The notes: generated by a model not told the origin, from the letters alone. 64,000 nucleotides of DNA from Pontibacter kalidii (GCF_026278245.1 NZ_CP111079.1:4708501-4772500), one strand, 5' to 3'. Positions 1-10,936 are shown, counted from the first letter of the stretch. Numbers and translations: made by a program.

Positions 1-118
<118 letters not shown>

Positions 119-121
119 TCA

Positions 122-2224
122 ATGGCAAGAGATTTAAGATATACAAGAAATATCGGTATTGCCGCACATATTGATGCTGGTAAAACCACTACTACGGAAC
201 GTATTCTTTACTATACGGGTAAATCACACAAGTTAGGTGAGGTACACGAAGGTGGTGCTACTACAGACTGGATGGAGCAGGAGCAGGAGAGAGGTATTAC
301 CATTACTTCAGCCGCTGTAACTGTAAACTGGCCATACAGAGGTAATGATTACCATATCAACATCATTGATACGCCTGGACACGTGGACTTTACCGTAGAG
401 GTGAACCGTTCCCTGCGTGTACTGGATGGTCTGGTATTCCTATTTAGTGCAGTAGATGGTGTAGAACCACAGTCTGAAACGAACTGGCGACTGGCAGACA
501 ACTATAAAGTAGCCCGTATCGGTTTCGTAAATAAAATGGACCGTTCAGGCGCTGATTTTCTAGCCGTTTGTAAGCAAGTAAAAGAAATGCTTGGCAGCAA
601 TGCTGTAGCACTTCAGTTGCCAATTGGATCAGAAGATAACTTCAAAGGTGTAGTTGACCTGGTGAACTTCCGTGGTATAGTTTGGAATGAATCAGATAAG
701 GGTATGACCTTTACTGAAGTGCCTATTCCTGATGATATGATGGAAGAAGCTGAAGAATACAGAGAGAAGCTGCTGGAAGCTGTAGCTGAGTACGATGAGT
801 CGTTGATGGAAAAATACTTTGACGATCCAAACTCTATAACAGAGGATGAAATTCTTGCTGCGCTTCGAGCTGCTACCATTGACCTGGCAATTGTGCCGAT
901 GCTCTGCGGTTCTTCATTCAAGAACAAAGGGGTTCAGACAATGCTGGATTATGTGATGGCGCTTTGTCCATCTCCATTAGATAAAGAAAGCATCAAAGGT
1001 ACAAATCCTGATACTGGTGAAGAAATAGCTCGCAAACCAAGTGTTAATGAGCCATTTGCTGGTCTTGGATTCAAGATCGCAACAGATCCATATGTAGGGC
1101 GTCTTTGCTTTGTTAGAGCTTATTCAGGGGTTCTTGAGTCAGGTTCTTATGTGTTTAATACACGTTCGAACAACAAGGAGCGTATCTCCCGTATTTTCCA
1201 GATGCATGCCAATAAGCAGAACCAGATTGAAAGGCTGGAGGCTGGAGATATCGGTGCAGTAGTAGGCTTTAAGGACATCAAAACCGGTGACACGCTGTGC
1301 GATCAGAATGCTAAAATCGTACTGGAGTCTATGGAATTCCCTGAGCCGGTTATTGGATATGCCATTGAGCCTAAGTCTCAGGCTGACTCAGATAAAATGG
1401 GTATGGCTATTGCCAAACTTATTGAAGAGGATCCGACGCTGCAGGTTAACACAGACGAGGAAACTGGTCAGACGATCCTGCGTGGTATGGGTGAACTTCA
1501 CCTGGAGATCATCATTGACCGTATGAAGCGTGAGTTCAAGGTAGAACTGAACCAGGGTGCGCCGCAGGTGGCTTACAAAGAGACTATCACGAAAAGCGTT
1601 GAGCACCGTGAGGTATTCAAGAAGCAGTCGGGTGGTCGTGGTAAGTTTGCCGACATCGTGTTCGAAATGGGACCACGTGAGGACGGCAAGCAAGGCCTGG
1701 AGTTCGTTAACGGTATCGTGGGTGGTGTGATTCCAAGAGAATTCATCCCAGCTGTGCAGAAAGGCTTCGAAGATGCTATGAAGAACGGCATTCTGGCTGG
1801 CTTCCCGATAGACTCCATGAAGGTGCGTCTGTTCCATGGTTCTTTCCACGATGTGGACTCTGATTCACTATCATTTGAATTAGCTGCTCGTCAAGGTTTC
1901 AAAGAGGCTGGTAAGCAGTGTGCCCCTAAACTTCTGGAGCCAATTATGGCCGTTGACGTTGTTACACCAGACGAGTACACTGGTCCGGTAACAGGCGACT
2001 TGAACAGAAGAAGAGGTATCATGAAAGGTATGGACACAAAAGGTACCGCTTCGGTGGTTAAGGCTGACGTTCCACTTTCAGAACTGTTTGGTTATGTAAC
2101 TGACCTTCGTACCATTACTTCTGGTAGAGCTACTGCCTCGCTTACTTTCTCACACTATGAGCAAGTACCGCAGAACTTAGCAGATGCTATCATTGCCAAA
2201 ATAAAGGGAACAGCAGCAAAATAG
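122..2224 (+). CDS. fusA: Elongation factor G
   Basis: This translational GTPase drives tRNA-mRNA translocation and, with RRF, ribosome recycling. At 700 aa it is full length. The G domain shows the P-loop AHIDAGKT (residues 15-22), the G3 motif DTPGH (83-87) and the G4 motif NKMD (from about 137). The C-terminal domains contain the expected EF-G blocks, such as GMGELHLEI and the GDLNRRRG stretch. It lies 3 bp after rpsG and 9 bp before rpsJ. Confidence 0.98.
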   Translation: MARDLRYTRNIGIAAHIDAGKTTTTERILYYTGKSHKLGEVHEGGATTDWMEQEQERGITITSAAVTVNWPYRGNDYHINIIDTPGHVDFTVEVNRSLRVLDGLVFLFSAVDGVEPQSETNWRLADNYKVARIGFVNKMDRSGADFLAVCKQVKEMLGSNAVALQLPIGSEDNFKGVVDLVNFRGIVWNESDKGMTFTEVPIPDDMMEEAEEYREKLLEAVAEYDESLMEKYFDDPNSITEDEILAALRAATIDLAIVPMLCGSSFKNKGVQTMLDYVMALCPSPLDKESIKGTNPDTGEEIARKPSVNEPFAGLGFKIATDPYVGRLCFVRAYSGVLESGSYVFNTRSNNKERISRIFQMHANKQNQIERLEAGDIGAVVGFKDIKTGDTLCDQNAKIVLESMEFPEPVIGYAIEPKSQADSDKMGMAIAKLIEEDPTLQVNTDEETGQTILRGMGELHLEIIIDRMKREFKVELNQGAPQVAYKETITKSVEHREVFKKQSGGRGKFADIVFEMGPREDGKQGLEFVNGIVGGVIPREFIPAVQKGFEDAMKNGILAGFPIDSMKVRLFHGSFHDVDSDSLSFELAARQGFKEAGKQCAPKLLEPIMAVDVVTPDEYTGPVTGDLNRRRGIMKGMDTKGTASVVKADVPLSELFGYVTDLRTITSGRATASLTFSHYEQVPQNLADAIIAKIKGTAAK

Positions 2225-2233
2225 TAGTATAAG

Positions 2234-2539
2234 ATGAATCAGAAAATCAGAATAAAGCTTAAGTCTTACGATCACAATCTGGTAGACAAATCTTCCGAGA
2301 AGATTGTGAAAGCAGTAAAGGCTACCGGTGCCATCGTTAGCGGCCCAATTCCTCTTCCAACCGAGAAGGATAAATTTACAGTTCTTCGTTCACCACACGT
2401 GAACAAGAAATCTCGCGAGCAGTTTCAACTTTGCACTTACAAGAGATTAGTAGATATCTATTCTACAAGCTCTAAAACTGTAGATGCGCTGATGAAGCTT
2501 GAATTGCCAAGCGGCGTGGATGTTGAGATCAAGGTTTGA
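2234..2539 (+). CDS. rpsJ: 30S ribosomal protein S10
   Basis: This 101-aa protein matches S10, with N-terminal [16 protein letters not shown] and C-terminal [12 protein letters not shown]10 is a 30S head protein and, in other bacteria, also the antitermination factor NusE. Here it is the last gene before a strong terminator, so it is separated from the rplC block that it normally heads. Confidence 0.98.
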   Translation: MNQKIRIKLKSYDHNLVDKSSEKIVKAVKATGAIVSGPIPLPTEKDKFTVLRSPHVNKKSREQFQLCTYKRLVDIYSTSSKTVDALMKLELPSGVDVEIKV

Positions 2540-2557
2540 TAACAGCATATATAGCAG

Positions 2558-2591
2558 AAAAAGAGGAGAGCCCCGGCTCTCCTCTTTTTTT
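2558..2591 (+). terminator. Rho-independent terminator after rpsJ
   Basis: A perfect 15-bp stem (left arm 2558-2572, CC loop, right arm 2575-2589) is followed by a T-run. It ends the rpsG-fusA-rpsJ transcript inside what is usually one continuous ribosomal cluster. Confidence 0.9.
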
Positions 2592-2625
2592 ATACCTGCT
2601 TGAGAATAAATATTTTAGAGAAAGT

Positions 2626-2657
2626 TTGAAAAGAAGCCTAAAAAATTATTAACTTTG
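2626..2657 (+). promoter_or_regulatory. Promoter of the rplC ribosomal block
   Basis: A Bacteroidetes-type promoter: -33 TTG at 2626-2628 (within TTTG) and a -7 box TAACTTTG at 2650-2657, spaced 21 bp. It lies 62 bp before the rplC start and just after the rpsJ terminator. The long leader could carry ribosomal autoregulation, but I cannot identify a structure. Confidence 0.75.
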
Positions 2658-2718
2658 CACTCCCTTAGCGAAAATAGGGGGCAATGAATTATTGTATCCA
2701 TCTCTAAACAAAAGTTGA

Positions 2719-3336
2719 ATGCCTGGAATTATCGGTAAAAAAATCGGAATGACAAGCCTCTTCACAGCAGATGGTAAATACACACCAGTGACGCTTATTC
2801 AAGCAGGCCCGTGTGTAGTTACTCAGGTGAAGACGGTTGAGAATGACGGCTACGCTGCAGTGCAGATTGGCTATGGTGACAAGAAACTCAAAAGAGTTAC
2901 AAAAGCGGAAGCTGGTCACTATCAGAAAGCTAACACTGCTCCTAAGAAGAAGGTAGCTGAGTTTGATGTAGAAGGAGTTTCTTACAACCTGGGCGACACA
3001 GTTGACGCTACCCTGTTTGAGGAAGGCGAATTCGTGGATGTAGTAGGTACATCGAAAGGTAAAGGTTTTCAGGGTGTTGTAAAACGCCACAACTTTGCTG
3101 GTGTTGGCGGTCAGACTCACGGCCAGCACAACAGAGCAAGACACCCAGGTTCAATCGGTGCATGTTCTTGGCCATCAAGAGTATTCAAAGGTATGCGCAT
3201 GGCAGGCAGAATGGGCGGTAACAGAGTGAAGGTTCAGAACCTTACTGTGCTGCGCATCATCGCTGAAAGAAACCTTATTGTAGTTAGTGGCTCTGTTCCT
3301 GGTGCCAGAAATTCTTACGTGTTAATTGAGAAATAA
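2719..3336 (+). CDS. rplC: 50S ribosomal protein L3
   Basis: This 205-aa protein starts with the L3 signature [11 protein letters not shown]. The central loop that reaches toward the peptidyl transferase centre is present ([17 protein letters not shown], then GRMGG). It is the first gene of the second ribosomal transcript, and its stop lies 1 bp before the rplD start codon. Confidence 0.98.
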   Translation: MPGIIGKKIGMTSLFTADGKYTPVTLIQAGPCVVTQVKTVENDGYAAVQIGYGDKKLKRVTKAEAGHYQKANTAPKKKVAEFDVEGVSYNLGDTVDATLFEEGEFVDVVGTSKGKGFQGVVKRHNFAGVGGQTHGQHNRARHPGSIGACSWPSRVFKGMRMAGRMGGNRVKVQNLTVLRIIAERNLIVVSGSVPGARNSYVLIEK

Positions 3337-3337
3337 A

Positions 3338-3967
3338 ATGGAGCTCTCTGTATTAAATATTAAAGGTGAAGATACAGGCAGAAAGGTTACTCTTTCTGAT
3401 GCTATTTTTGGACTTGAGCCAAATGAGCATGCCATGTATCTTGACGTGAAGCAGTACTTGGCTAACCAAAGACAAGGTACGCACAAGTCAAAGGAGCGTA
3501 ACGAGGTTGCTGGCTCAACTAAAAAGATCAAGAAGCAGAAAGGTACCGGCGGTGCCCGTGCCGGTAGCATCAAGTCGCCTGTGTTTGTTGGTGGTGGCCG
3601 CGTGTTTGGTCCAAAGCCAAGAAACTATAGCTTCAAACTGAACAAAAAGCTGAAGCGCGTAGCCCGTCTTTCAGCTCTTTCTCTGTTAGCACGTGACAAC
3701 CGTGTGGCTCTGGTAGAGTCCTTCTCTATGGAGGCTCCAAAGGCGAAAGAATTCAGAGGTATTTTGGACAACCTGAAGTCAACTGGCAAAACGCTGGTAG
3801 TGCTTCCTGCTGCTGATAAGAACATTGTTCTGTCCGGCAGAAATCTTCCAAAGGTAAAAGTATCAACTGTAAAGGATGTGAATACTTATGACCTGCTGAA
3901 CACAGAGAAGCTGCTTCTTGTCGAGCAATCAGTAAATGAATTAGAAAACCTCCTTAGCGCGAAATAA
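3338..3967 (+). CDS. rplD: 50S ribosomal protein L4
   Basis: The ATG at 3338, directly after the rplC stop, is chosen over an in-frame TTG at 3326 inside rplC, giving 209 aa. The exit-tunnel loop region is visible as [16 protein letters not shown] followed by the VFGPKPRNY motif. The stop overlaps the rplW start by 1 bp (TAATG), which suggests translational coupling. Confidence 0.97.
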   Translation: MELSVLNIKGEDTGRKVTLSDAIFGLEPNEHAMYLDVKQYLANQRQGTHKSKERNEVAGSTKKIKKQKGTGGARAGSIKSPVFVGGGRVFGPKPRNYSFKLNKKLKRVARLSALSLLARDNRVALVESFSMEAPKAKEFRGILDNLKSTGKTLVVLPAADKNIVLSGRNLPKVKVSTVKDVNTYDLLNTEKLLLVEQSVNELENLLSAK

Positions 3968-4254
3968 TGAACGTTCTGAAAAGACCAATTATTACTGAGA
4001 AGTACGCTGCCTTGAACGAGGTTGGTAAATATGCTTTTGAGGTAGAGAGAAATGCCAACAAAGTAGAGATCAAGAAGGCAGTTGAAAAGATGTATGGTGT
4101 AACTGTTGACAAAGTGTCCACAATGCGCTCTATCGGTAAGAAGAAGACGAAATATACAAAGTCTGGAGCTGTAACTGGCCGTACCTCTCTGATCAAGAAA
4201 GCAATAGTAACCCTGAAAGAGGGTGAAGTAATAGACTTTTACAGCGGCATATAA
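3967..4254 (+). CDS. rplW: 50S ribosomal protein L23
   Basis: This 95-aa protein begins with the typical NVLKRPIITEK and has the KVEIKKAVEKMYGV helix. L23 sits at the tunnel exit and docks trigger factor and SRP. It overlaps the rplD stop codon by one base. Confidence 0.97.
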   Translation: MNVLKRPIITEKYAALNEVGKYAFEVERNANKVEIKKAVEKMYGVTVDKVSTMRSIGKKKTKYTKSGAVTGRTSLIKKAIVTLKEGEVIDFYSGI

Positions 4255-4264
4255 TTAAGTTAAA

Positions 4265-5092
4265 ATGGCTTTAAAAAAGTTAAGACCAATAACACCAGGT
4301 CAAAGATTTAGAGTAGCCCCTGCTTTTGATGAAATCACAGCAACTACTCCTGAGAAATCTTTGTTGGCACCCCTATCAAAATCTGGTGGACGTAACAACT
4401 CAGGTAGAATGACCATGCGCTATATGGGCGGTGGTCACAAGAGAAAGTACAGAGTGATTGACTTCAAGCGCACCAAGCATGGTGTTCCCGCTACAGTGAA
4501 GACAATCGAGTACGATCCGAACAGAACAGCCCGTATTGCGCTGCTTCACTACGCTGATGGAGAGAAGACATATATCATCGCTCCTGCAGGACTACAGGTG
4601 GGAACCGTGGTAACCTCAGGCCCTGGTGTAGCTCCGGAGGTAGGTAACTGCTTACCGCTTTCTGACATTCCTCTAGGTACTATCATTCACAACATCGAAT
4701 TGCAGCCAGGTGCTGGTGCCACGCTTGCAAGAAGCGCTGGTTCTTATGCACAGCTGGTAGCACGTGAAGGACGTTATGCAACGATCAAGCTTCCTTCTGG
4801 CGAGTTGAGAATGGTTCTTGTTAACTGCTCTGCAACTGTAGGTACAGTATCCAACGGCGAACACATGAACGTGAAGCTTGGTAAAGCTGGCCGTAAGAGA
4901 TGGTTGGGCAGACGTCCAAGAGTACGTGGTGTTGCCATGAACCCTGTCGATCACCCTATGGGTGGTGGTGAAGGTAAGTCTTCAGGCGGTCACCCACGTT
5001 CACGTAAAGGCCTGTATGCGAAAGGTCTTAAGACGAGAAACAAGAATAAATATTCTGAGAAGCTTATAGTTAATAGAGGAAAGAAAAAGTAA
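4265..5092 (+). CDS. rplB: 50S ribosomal protein L2
   Basis: At 275 aa it has the normal length. It shows the N-terminal LRPITPGQR, the GGGHKRKYR stretch and the conserved C-terminal [13 protein letters not shown] segment that contacts the peptidyl transferase region of 23S rRNA. Its stop codon directly abuts the rpsS start at 5093. Confidence 0.98.
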   Translation: MALKKLRPITPGQRFRVAPAFDEITATTPEKSLLAPLSKSGGRNNSGRMTMRYMGGGHKRKYRVIDFKRTKHGVPATVKTIEYDPNRTARIALLHYADGEKTYIIAPAGLQVGTVVTSGPGVAPEVGNCLPLSDIPLGTIIHNIELQPGAGATLARSAGSYAQLVAREGRYATIKLPSGELRMVLVNCSATVGTVSNGEHMNVKLGKAGRKRWLGRRPRVRGVAMNPVDHPMGGGEGKSSGGHPRSRKGLYAKGLKTRNKNKYSEKLIVNRGKKK

Positions 5093-5371
5093 ATGGCTAG
5101 ATCATTAAAAAAAGGGCCTTATATTGACTTTAGGCTCGAGAAGAAAGTAACTGTAATGAACGAGGCTGGCAAGAAGTCTGTTATCAAGACTTGGTCTCGT
5201 AGATCCATGATTTCTCCGGATTTCGTAGGGCATACTTTTGCAGTTCATAATGGAAATAAATTCATCCCTGTTTATGTTACCGAAAACATGGTAGGCCACA
5301 AGCTGGGTGAGTTTGCTCCGACTAGAAACTTTAGAGGTCATATTGCTAAGAAAGATAAAGGCAAGCGTTAA
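5093..5371 (+). CDS. rpsS: 30S ribosomal protein S19
   Basis: This 92-aa S19 protein begins ARSLKKGPY and has the conserved [17 protein letters not shown] block. S19 pairs with S13 in the 30S head. It directly follows rplB and is 2 bp before rplV. Confidence 0.98.
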   Translation: MARSLKKGPYIDFRLEKKVTVMNEAGKKSVIKTWSRRSMISPDFVGHTFAVHNGNKFIPVYVTENMVGHKLGEFAPTRNFRGHIAKKDKGKR

Positions 5372-5373
5372 TA

Positions 5374-5769
5374 ATGGAAGCAGTAGCAAAACTTAAAAAT
5401 GTCCCTACCTCTCCTCGCAAGATGAGAATGGTAGCCGACTTGGTGCGCGGGAAAAGCGTATCGAAAGCTCTTGGTATTCTGAAATTTGAAGCCAATGCTG
5501 GTGCAGCCAAAGTTGAGAAGCTTGTTCTTTCGGCATTAGCAAACTGGCAGCAGAAGAATGAGGATGCTAGAATCGAGGATGCAAACCTTTACATCAAGAC
5601 AATTTTTGTTGATGAAGGTAAAATGCTGAAGCGTCTTCGTCCTGCTCCACAGGGACGTGGGTACAGAATCAGAAAGAGATCTAACCACGTTACGCTGGTA
5701 ATCGACAGCATGACAGAGGAGCAGCTAGAGCAGCAGCAGTCTAAGAAATCTAAAAAAGCCAACAAGTAA
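5374..5769 (+). CDS. rplV: 50S ribosomal protein L22
   Basis: This 131-aa protein has [16 protein letters not shown] near the N-terminus and the tunnel-lining beta-hairpin region [15 protein letters not shown]. It has a short Gln/Lys-rich C-terminal tail. The spacing to rpsC is 5 bp. Confidence 0.97.
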   Translation: MEAVAKLKNVPTSPRKMRMVADLVRGKSVSKALGILKFEANAGAAKVEKLVLSALANWQQKNEDARIEDANLYIKTIFVDEGKMLKRLRPAPQGRGYRIRKRSNHVTLVIDSMTEEQLEQQQSKKSKKANK

Positions 5770-5774
5770 GAATT

Positions 5775-6530
5775 ATGGGACAGAAAGTTAATCCGATAGG
5801 TTTTCGACTAGGTGTTATCAAAGGTTGGGATTCTAACTGGTATGGCGGCAAAGATTTCGCTGAGAAGCTGATCGAAGACGAGAAAATCAGAAAATACATA
5901 CTCGCTCGTATTCCTAAAGGCGGTATTTCTAAAATTATAATTGAGAGAACGCTTAAGCGCATCACCATCACAATCAACACGGCTAGACCAGGTGTTGTGA
6001 TCGGTAAAGGCGGCCAGGAAGTAGATAAGATCAAAGAAGAGCTTAAGAAGCTTACGAACAAAGATATCCAAATCAATATCTTTGAAATTAAGCGTCCGGA
6101 GCTCGATGCCAAGCTGGTAGGTGAGTCAATCGCTCAGCAGTTGCAGGCTCGTATCTCTTTCCGCCGTGCCATGAAGCAGGCTATTGCTTCTGCGCTACGT
6201 GTAGGTGCCGAAGGTATAAAAGTACAGGTTTCTGGTCGTCTGGGTGGTGCTGAAATGGCAAGAACAGAGCACTACAAAGAGGGCAGAACCCCACTTCATA
6301 CTTTACGTGCAGATATTGACTACGCATTATCTGAGGCACAGACAGTATATGGCAAACTGGGTATCAAAGTTTGGATCTTCAAAGGTGAGGTATACGGTAA
6401 GAAAGATCTTACTCCAAATGCCGGCCTGGAGAGCAAAGGACCTGGTTCAGCCTCTGGCGACAGACGTGGTGGAGGACCTCGCAACAAGAAAAGTGGTGAA
6501 GGTGCACCGAAGCGCAAGCGTCGTCAATAA
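5775..6530 (+). CDS. rpsC: 30S ribosomal protein S3
   Basis: This 251-aa protein starts with [12 protein letters not shown] and contains a KH RNA-binding domain with the GKGG loop ([13 protein letters not shown]). S3 forms part of the mRNA entry tunnel. The C-terminus is extended by a Gly/Lys/Arg-rich tail, making it longer than the E. coli protein. Confidence 0.97.
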   Translation: MGQKVNPIGFRLGVIKGWDSNWYGGKDFAEKLIEDEKIRKYILARIPKGGISKIIIERTLKRITITINTARPGVVIGKGGQEVDKIKEELKKLTNKDIQINIFEIKRPELDAKLVGESIAQQLQARISFRRAMKQAIASALRVGAEGIKVQVSGRLGGAEMARTEHYKEGRTPLHTLRADIDYALSEAQTVYGKLGIKVWIFKGEVYGKKDLTPNAGLESKGPGSASGDRRGGGPRNKKSGEGAPKRKRRQ

Positions 6531-6559
6531 TCAAGTGTTAACATTATAAGTTTTAGAAA

Positions 6560-6982
6560 ATGTTACAGCCTAGAAGGACTAAATATAGAAAAATGCAGAA
6601 AGGCCGCGTAAAGGGTCTGGCTCACAGAGGCAGCTCTATTGCGTTTGGTTCTTTCGCTATCAAGTCTCTTGAGTCAACTTGGATCACGTCGCGCCAGATT
6701 GAGGCAGCCCGTATCGCCATGACCAGAGCAATGAAACGTGAGGGTCAAGTTTGGATCCGTATTTTCCCTGACAAGCCTATCACGAAGAAGCCTGCAGAGG
6801 TTCGTATGGGTAAGGGTAAAGGTTCTCCTGAATATTGGGTAGCAGTGGTTAAGCCGGGTACAATCATGTTTGAATCTGATGGTGTACCTCTGGAAGTAGC
6901 AAAGGAGTCGTTGAGACTTGCTGCTCAGAAACTGCCAGTTAAAACAAAGTTTGTAGTACGTAGAGATTACGTTGAGAAATAA
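6560..6982 (+). CDS. rplP: 50S ribosomal protein L16
   Basis: This 140-aa protein begins [16 protein letters not shown] and contains the [18 protein letters not shown] motif characteristic of L16, which lies near the A-site tRNA elbow. Its stop is 1 bp before the rpmC start. Confidence 0.98.
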   Translation: MLQPRRTKYRKMQKGRVKGLAHRGSSIAFGSFAIKSLESTWITSRQIEAARIAMTRAMKREGQVWIRIFPDKPITKKPAEVRMGKGKGSPEYWVAVVKPGTIMFESDGVPLEVAKESLRLAAQKLPVKTKFVVRRDYVEK

Positions 6983-6983
6983 G

Positions 6984-7184
6984 ATGAAAAATTCAGAGAT
7001 AACGGCTTTATCTGCGGAAGAACTGCAAGAGAAGCTTAACACTGAGAAAGCTAACCTGCAAACCATGCGTTTTGCACATGCTATATCTCCACTGGAGAAC
7101 CCAATGAAAATCCGCGAGACGAAGCGACTTGTCGCCAGACTGAGTACTGAAGTTCGTCGTCGTGAAATAGAAGCTAACTCTTAA
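6984..7184 (+). CDS. rpmC: 50S ribosomal protein L29
   Basis: The start is the ATG at 6984, just after the rplP stop; an upstream TTG at 6972 would overlap rplP. The protein is 66 aa and contains the L29 helix signature [24 protein letters not shown]. It lies between rplP and rpsQ, as in most bacteria. Confidence 0.96.
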   Translation: MKNSEITALSAEELQEKLNTEKANLQTMRFAHAISPLENPMKIRETKRLVARLSTEVRRREIEANS

Positions 7185-7186
7185 TA

Positions 7187-7453
7187 ATGATTAAGATCAT
7201 GGAGAGAAACCTAAGAAAAGAAAGAAGCGGTAAGGTTGTTAGCAATAAAATGGACAAGTCGATTACTGTATTGGTGGAGAGCAGAATGAAGCACCCGATG
7301 TATGGTAAATTTGTTAGCAAATCGACCAAGTTCATGGCTCACGACGAGAACAACGACTGCAACATCGGTGATGTGGTACGCATTCAGGAGACGCGTCCGC
7401 TCAGCAAGAACAAGAAATGGCGTTTAGTAGAAATTATAGAAAGGGCTAAATAA
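7187..7453 (+). CDS. rpsQ: 30S ribosomal protein S17
   Basis: This OB-fold protein is 88 aa from the ATG at 7187. A second ATG at 7199 (MERNLRKER) is an equally plausible start, since family members often begin there. The [14 protein letters not shown] and HPMYGKFV blocks identify S17. Confidence 0.96.
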   Translation: MIKIMERNLRKERSGKVVSNKMDKSITVLVESRMKHPMYGKFVSKSTKFMAHDENNDCNIGDVVRIQETRPLSKNKKWRLVEIIERAK

Positions 7454-7454
7454 G

Positions 7455-7823
7455 ATGATACAGCAGGAATCAAGACTAAGTGTAGCTGATAACAGCGGTG
7501 CCAAAGAAGTTCTTTGCATCCGTGTGTTGGGCGGTACTGGTAAGAAGTATGCATCTGTTGGCGACAGAATTGTTGTAACAGTGAAGTCTGCCCTTTCTTC
7601 TGGTAACGTTAAAAAAGGTACTGTCTCTAAGGCAGTGATAGTAAGAACTAAGAAAGAGATTAGAAGAAAAGACGGTTCCTATATTCGTTTTGACGATAAT
7701 GCGGCCGTTCTTCTGAATGCCAATAACGAACCACGCGGGACGCGTATTTTCGGACCGGTAGCCCGTGAACTTCGTGAAAAGCAATTCATGAAAATTGTTT
7801 CGTTAGCTCCTGAAGTTCTATAA
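7455..7823 (+). CDS. rplN: 50S ribosomal protein L14
   Basis: This 122-aa protein starts [27 protein letters not shown], the highly conserved L14 N-terminus, and ends in [13 protein letters not shown]14 lies at the subunit interface and binds the silencing factor RsfS. It lies 1 bp after the rpsQ stop. Confidence 0.98.
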   Translation: MIQQESRLSVADNSGAKEVLCIRVLGGTGKKYASVGDRIVVTVKSALSSGNVKKGTVSKAVIVRTKKEIRRKDGSYIRFDDNAAVLLNANNEPRGTRIFGPVARELREKQFMKIVSLAPEVL

Positions 7824-7841
7824 CTACAAATTCAGATTAAA

Positions 7842-8165
7842 ATGAATAAGAAAAAACTTCATGTAAAGACTGGCGATACAGTTAAAGTAATAGCCGGTGA
7901 CGAGCGCGGTAAGACTGGCCGCATTATCGCTGTAAACGCTGAGAAGCAGAGAGTAACTATTGAGGGCCTGAACATGGTAACCAAGCACCAGAAACCTAGT
8001 GCTCAGAATCCACAAGGCGGCATCAACAAAGTAGAAGCTCCTATTCATGCTAGCAACGTGGCGCTTGTTGACCCTAAATCAGGGGAGACAACTAAGGCTG
8101 CTAGAAGAAAGAACAGCGAAGGTAAAACAGAGCGTTATTCTAAAAAGACAGGAGAGGTAATCTAA
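7842..8165 (+). CDS. rplX: 50S ribosomal protein L24
   Basis: This 107-aa protein has a KOW motif ([21 protein letters not shown]) at the N-terminus and the conserved EGLNMVTKH block. L24 initiates 50S assembly. It is 1 bp before rplE. Confidence 0.97.
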   Translation: MNKKKLHVKTGDTVKVIAGDERGKTGRIIAVNAEKQRVTIEGLNMVTKHQKPSAQNPQGGINKVEAPIHASNVALVDPKSGETTKAARRKNSEGKTERYSKKTGEVI

Positions 8166-8166
8166 G

Positions 8167-8721
8167 ATGGCAACTGCAAGATTAAAAGAGAAATATCAGA
8201 ACGAGGTAGTGCCTGCCTTGAAAGAGAAGTTCCAGTATAAGAACGTCATGCAGGTGCCTAAGATCACAAAGATCTCCATCAACAAAGGTATCGGCGCTGC
8301 CGTTGCCGACAAGAAGTTGGTAGACATTGGCGTGGAGGAACTTACCACGATCACTGGCCAGAAAGCTGTTCCTACGATTGCAAAGAAGTCGGTTTCGAAC
8401 TTCAAATTGCGCGAAGGAATGCCAATCGGCGCCCGTGTTACCCTGAGAGGGGAGAAAATGTATGAATTCCTGGATCGTCTGCTTACTGTGGCCTTGCCAC
8501 GAGTTCGTGACTTCAGAGGTGTAAATGACAAAGGCTTCGACGGCCGTGGTAACTATACGCTGGGTGTTAAAGAGCAGATTATCTTCCCAGAGATCAGCAT
8601 CGATAAGATCAAAGCGATCTCTGGTATGGACATTACATTTGTAACTACAGCTAAAACAGACGAAGAGAGCTACGAACTGCTGAGAGCATTCGGTATGCCA
8701 TTCGCCAATATCAAGAAATAA
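8167..8721 (+). CDS. rplE: 50S ribosomal protein L5
   Basis: This 184-aa 5S rRNA-binding protein has the [14 protein letters not shown] signature, [21 protein letters not shown] and the C-terminal [15 protein letters not shown] block. It sits 2 bp before rpsN. Confidence 0.98.
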   Translation: MATARLKEKYQNEVVPALKEKFQYKNVMQVPKITKISINKGIGAAVADKKLVDIGVEELTTITGQKAVPTIAKKSVSNFKLREGMPIGARVTLRGEKMYEFLDRLLTVALPRVRDFRGVNDKGFDGRGNYTLGVKEQIIFPEISIDKIKAISGMDITFVTTAKTDEESYELLRAFGMPFANIKK

Positions 8722-8723
8722 CC

Positions 8724-8993
8724 ATGGCAAGAGAATCAGTAAAAGCCAGAGAGCTTAAAAGAGAAAAGCTTGTAGCTAAGTATGCTGCAAAAAGAGCTGA
8801 GCTAAAAGCCAAAGGTGACTACGAGGCACTTGATAAGCTGCCCCGTAACGCCTCTCCTGTAAGACTACATAACCGTTGCAAATTGTCAGGAAGACCAAGA
8901 GGATATATGAGAAAATTCGGTATTTCTCGTGTGGTTTTCAGAGAGCTGGCGGTTATGGGTAAAATTCCTGGTGTTACAAAAGCGAGCTGGTAA
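8724..8993 (+). CDS. rpsN: 30S ribosomal protein S14, zinc-independent form
   Basis: This 89-aa protein has the S14 C-terminus [14 protein letters not shown] and ends PGVTKASW. The CXXC pairs of the zinc-binding S14 form are absent (only one Cys, in HNRCKLSG), so it is the long zinc-free type. It is the last gene before a 90-bp gap with a new promoter. Confidence 0.96.
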   Translation: MARESVKARELKREKLVAKYAAKRAELKAKGDYEALDKLPRNASPVRLHNRCKLSGRPRGYMRKFGISRVVFRELAVMGKIPGVTKASW

Positions 8994-9033
8994 TTTTTTA
9001 GGATTCATACTAAGAATCTTAAAAAGATATTAC

Positions 9034-9041
9034 TATCTTTG
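9034..9041 (+). promoter_or_regulatory. Probable -7 box upstream of rpsH
   Basis: TATCTTTG matches TAnnTTTG. It lies 42 bp before the rpsH start in the 90-bp gap after rpsN. A clear TTG at the -33 position is not visible. The gap suggests a separate spc-like transcript or an internal boost of distal genes. Confidence 0.5.
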
Positions 9042-9083
9042 CCCCTCGCTTAGATAAAGCATTCATTATTACATTCATTCATA

Positions 9084-9482
9084 ATGAACACAGATCCAAT
9101 AGCAGATTATTTAACTAGAGTGCGTAACGCTATAAAAGCTAACCACAGAATAGTTGAGATACCATCTAGCAAGATTAAACAAGAGATCACAAAAGTATTG
9201 TACGACAAAGGGTATATCCAAAGTTATAAATTTGATGACTCTGGCGTACAAGGCACGATTAAGATAGCTCTGAAGTATAACCCTAACACTAAGCAATCTG
9301 CTATTGTGAAACTGGAGAGGGTAAGTAAGCCAGGGCTTCGTAAGTATACTGGCACAGAGAACCTGCCAAGAGTACTGAACGGACTTGGTGTAGCCATTTT
9401 GTCTACATCTAAGGGTGTGATGACAGAGAAAGAGGCTAAGTCACTGAATGTAGGTGGCGAGGTGTTATGTTATGTATATTAA
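9084..9482 (+). CDS. rpsH: 30S ribosomal protein S8
   Basis: This 132-aa protein begins TDPIADYLTRVRNA and ends with GGEVLCYVY. The motif ISTSKGVMTEKEAK appears in its usual form ILSTSKGVMTEKEAK. In E. coli S8 is the translational repressor of the spc operon; here it heads the third block, consistent with a new transcription start just upstream. Confidence 0.98.
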   Translation: MNTDPIADYLTRVRNAIKANHRIVEIPSSKIKQEITKVLYDKGYIQSYKFDDSGVQGTIKIALKYNPNTKQSAIVKLERVSKPGLRKYTGTENLPRVLNGLGVAILSTSKGVMTEKEAKSLNVGGEVLCYVY

Positions 9483-9483
9483 T

Positions 9484-9490
9484 AGGAGGA
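9484..9490 (+). promoter_or_regulatory. Strong Shine-Dalgarno sequence before rplF
   Basis: AGGAGGA lies 6 bp before the rplF ATG. Most genes here have no recognisable Shine-Dalgarno sequence, as is usual in Bacteroidetes, so this site is exceptional within the cluster. Confidence 0.7.
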
Positions 9491-9496
9491 TAGACA

Positions 9497-10051
9497 ATGT
9501 CACGTATAGGAAAATTGCCAATCACCCTGCCTAACAATACACAAGTTACCATCGGTGATAACAATGTAGTAACAGTGAAAGGCCCTAAAGGCGAGCTTTC
9601 TACTACTATTGATAAGGACATGATTGTAAAGCAGGACGAAAGTGCTATTATTGTAGAGCGTCCAACCGAGCAGAAGCGTCATAGAGCTATGCACGGTCTT
9701 TACAGATCCCTGATCAATAATATGGTAGTTGGTGTTAGCGAAGGCTACAAAGAGCAGCTTGAGCTGGTGGGTGTAGGTTATAAAGCTTCAGTTCAGGGCA
9801 AAGTGCTTGAACTGGCTCTTGGTTACTCACACAACATCTACATGAGCATGCCTGACGAAGTAACTGCTACGGCTGTTACTGAGAAAGGTAAAAACCCGAT
9901 TGTAACGCTGGAGAGCAACGACAAGCAATTGATTGGTCAGGTTGCTGCTAAAATCAGATCACTGCGTAAGGTTGAGCCATACAAAGGTAAGGGTATCCGT
10001 TTCGTAGGAGAAGTTGTTAGAAGAAAAGCTGGTAAGACAGCGTCTAAATAA
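9497..10051 (+). CDS. rplF: 50S ribosomal protein L6
   Basis: This 184-aa protein begins [11 protein letters not shown] and contains two L6 domains, with the C-terminal [21 protein letters not shown] signature. It supports the factor-binding site of the 50S subunit. It is preceded by an unusually strong ribosome-binding site. Confidence 0.98.
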   Translation: MSRIGKLPITLPNNTQVTIGDNNVVTVKGPKGELSTTIDKDMIVKQDESAIIVERPTEQKRHRAMHGLYRSLINNMVVGVSEGYKEQLELVGVGYKASVQGKVLELALGYSHNIYMSMPDEVTATAVTEKGKNPIVTLESNDKQLIGQVAAKIRSLRKVEPYKGKGIRFVGEVVRRKAGKTASK

Positions 10052-10059
10052 TCGTCATC

Positions 10060-10407
10060 ATGTCTACTAATAAAATAAGCAGAAGACTAAGAATTAAAAA
10101 AGGTATCAGAAATAAAATTTCTGGTACTTCTGAAAGGCCGAGACTGACTGTGTTCCGTAGCAACAAAGCTATTTATGCGCAGCTAGTTGACGATACTACT
10201 GGTGTGACACTAGCGGCAGCCTCTTCAGTTAAACTTGATGATGCAAAAGCTAACATCGAAACTGCAGGAAAGGTTGGAACGACTATCGCTGAGCAAGCGT
10301 TGGCGAAGGGAATCTCAGAAGTAGTGTTCGATCGTAACGGTTACCTTTATCACGGTAAAGTAAAATCATTGGCAGAAGGCGCTCGTCAAGCAGGCCTTAA
10401 ATTCTAA
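10060..10407 (+). CDS. rplR: 50S ribosomal protein L18
   Basis: This 115-aa 5S rRNA-binding protein has the [15 protein letters not shown] start, the [16 protein letters not shown] strand and the C-terminal [20 protein letters not shown] motif. It lies 8 bp after rplF and 5 bp before rpsE. Confidence 0.98.
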   Translation: MSTNKISRRLRIKKGIRNKISGTSERPRLTVFRSNKAIYAQLVDDTTGVTLAAASSVKLDDAKANIETAGKVGTTIAEQALAKGISEVVFDRNGYLYHGKVKSLAEGARQAGLKF

Positions 10408-10412
10408 AGAAT

Positions 10413-10931
10413 ATGTTGAAGAATAATATACGTAGCGTAAAGGCAAGCGAAATCGAGCTTAAAGAGAGAGTAGTAGCCATTAACCGTGTAGCCAAGGTTG
10501 TTAAAGGTGGTAGAAGATTTAGCTTCGCCGCTATCGTGGTAGTTGGTGATGGAAATGGTGTTGTTGGTTATGGTCTTGGCAAAGCCAATGAGGTAACAGA
10601 CGCTATTGCCAAAGGCATTGATGATGCAAAGAAGAACCTTGTAAAGGTTCCTGTTTACCATAGCACGGTGCCTCACGCGATGGAAGGCAAATACTCTGGT
10701 GGTTTTGTTCTGGTTAAGCCAGCTGCTCCAGGTACTGGTGTAATCGCCGGTGGTGCAATGCGTGCTGTGCTGGAGAGTGCTGGTATCAAAGATGTACTTT
10801 GCAAGTCTAAAGGATCTTCTAACCCGCACAACGTGGTTAAAGCTACTTTCGATGCTCTTGCTAAAATGCGTGATCCTTTAGCGGTAGCGCAGCAACGCGG
10901 TGTTAATTTACAGAAAGTATTTAACGGGTAA
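10413..10931 (+). CDS. rpsE: 30S ribosomal protein S5
   Basis: This 172-aa protein has the N-terminal double-stranded RNA-binding domain ([18 protein letters not shown]) and the C-terminal ribosomal fold with [17 protein letters not shown]5 is involved in decoding fidelity and in lining the mRNA entry channel. Confidence 0.98.
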   Translation: MLKNNIRSVKASEIELKERVVAINRVAKVVKGGRRFSFAAIVVVGDGNGVVGYGLGKANEVTDAIAKGIDDAKKNLVKVPVYHSTVPHAMEGKYSGGFVLVKPAAPGTGVIAGGAMRAVLESAGIKDVLCKSKGSSNPHNVVKATFDALAKMRDPLAVAQQRGVNLQKVFNG

Positions 10932-10936
10932 TTGAA

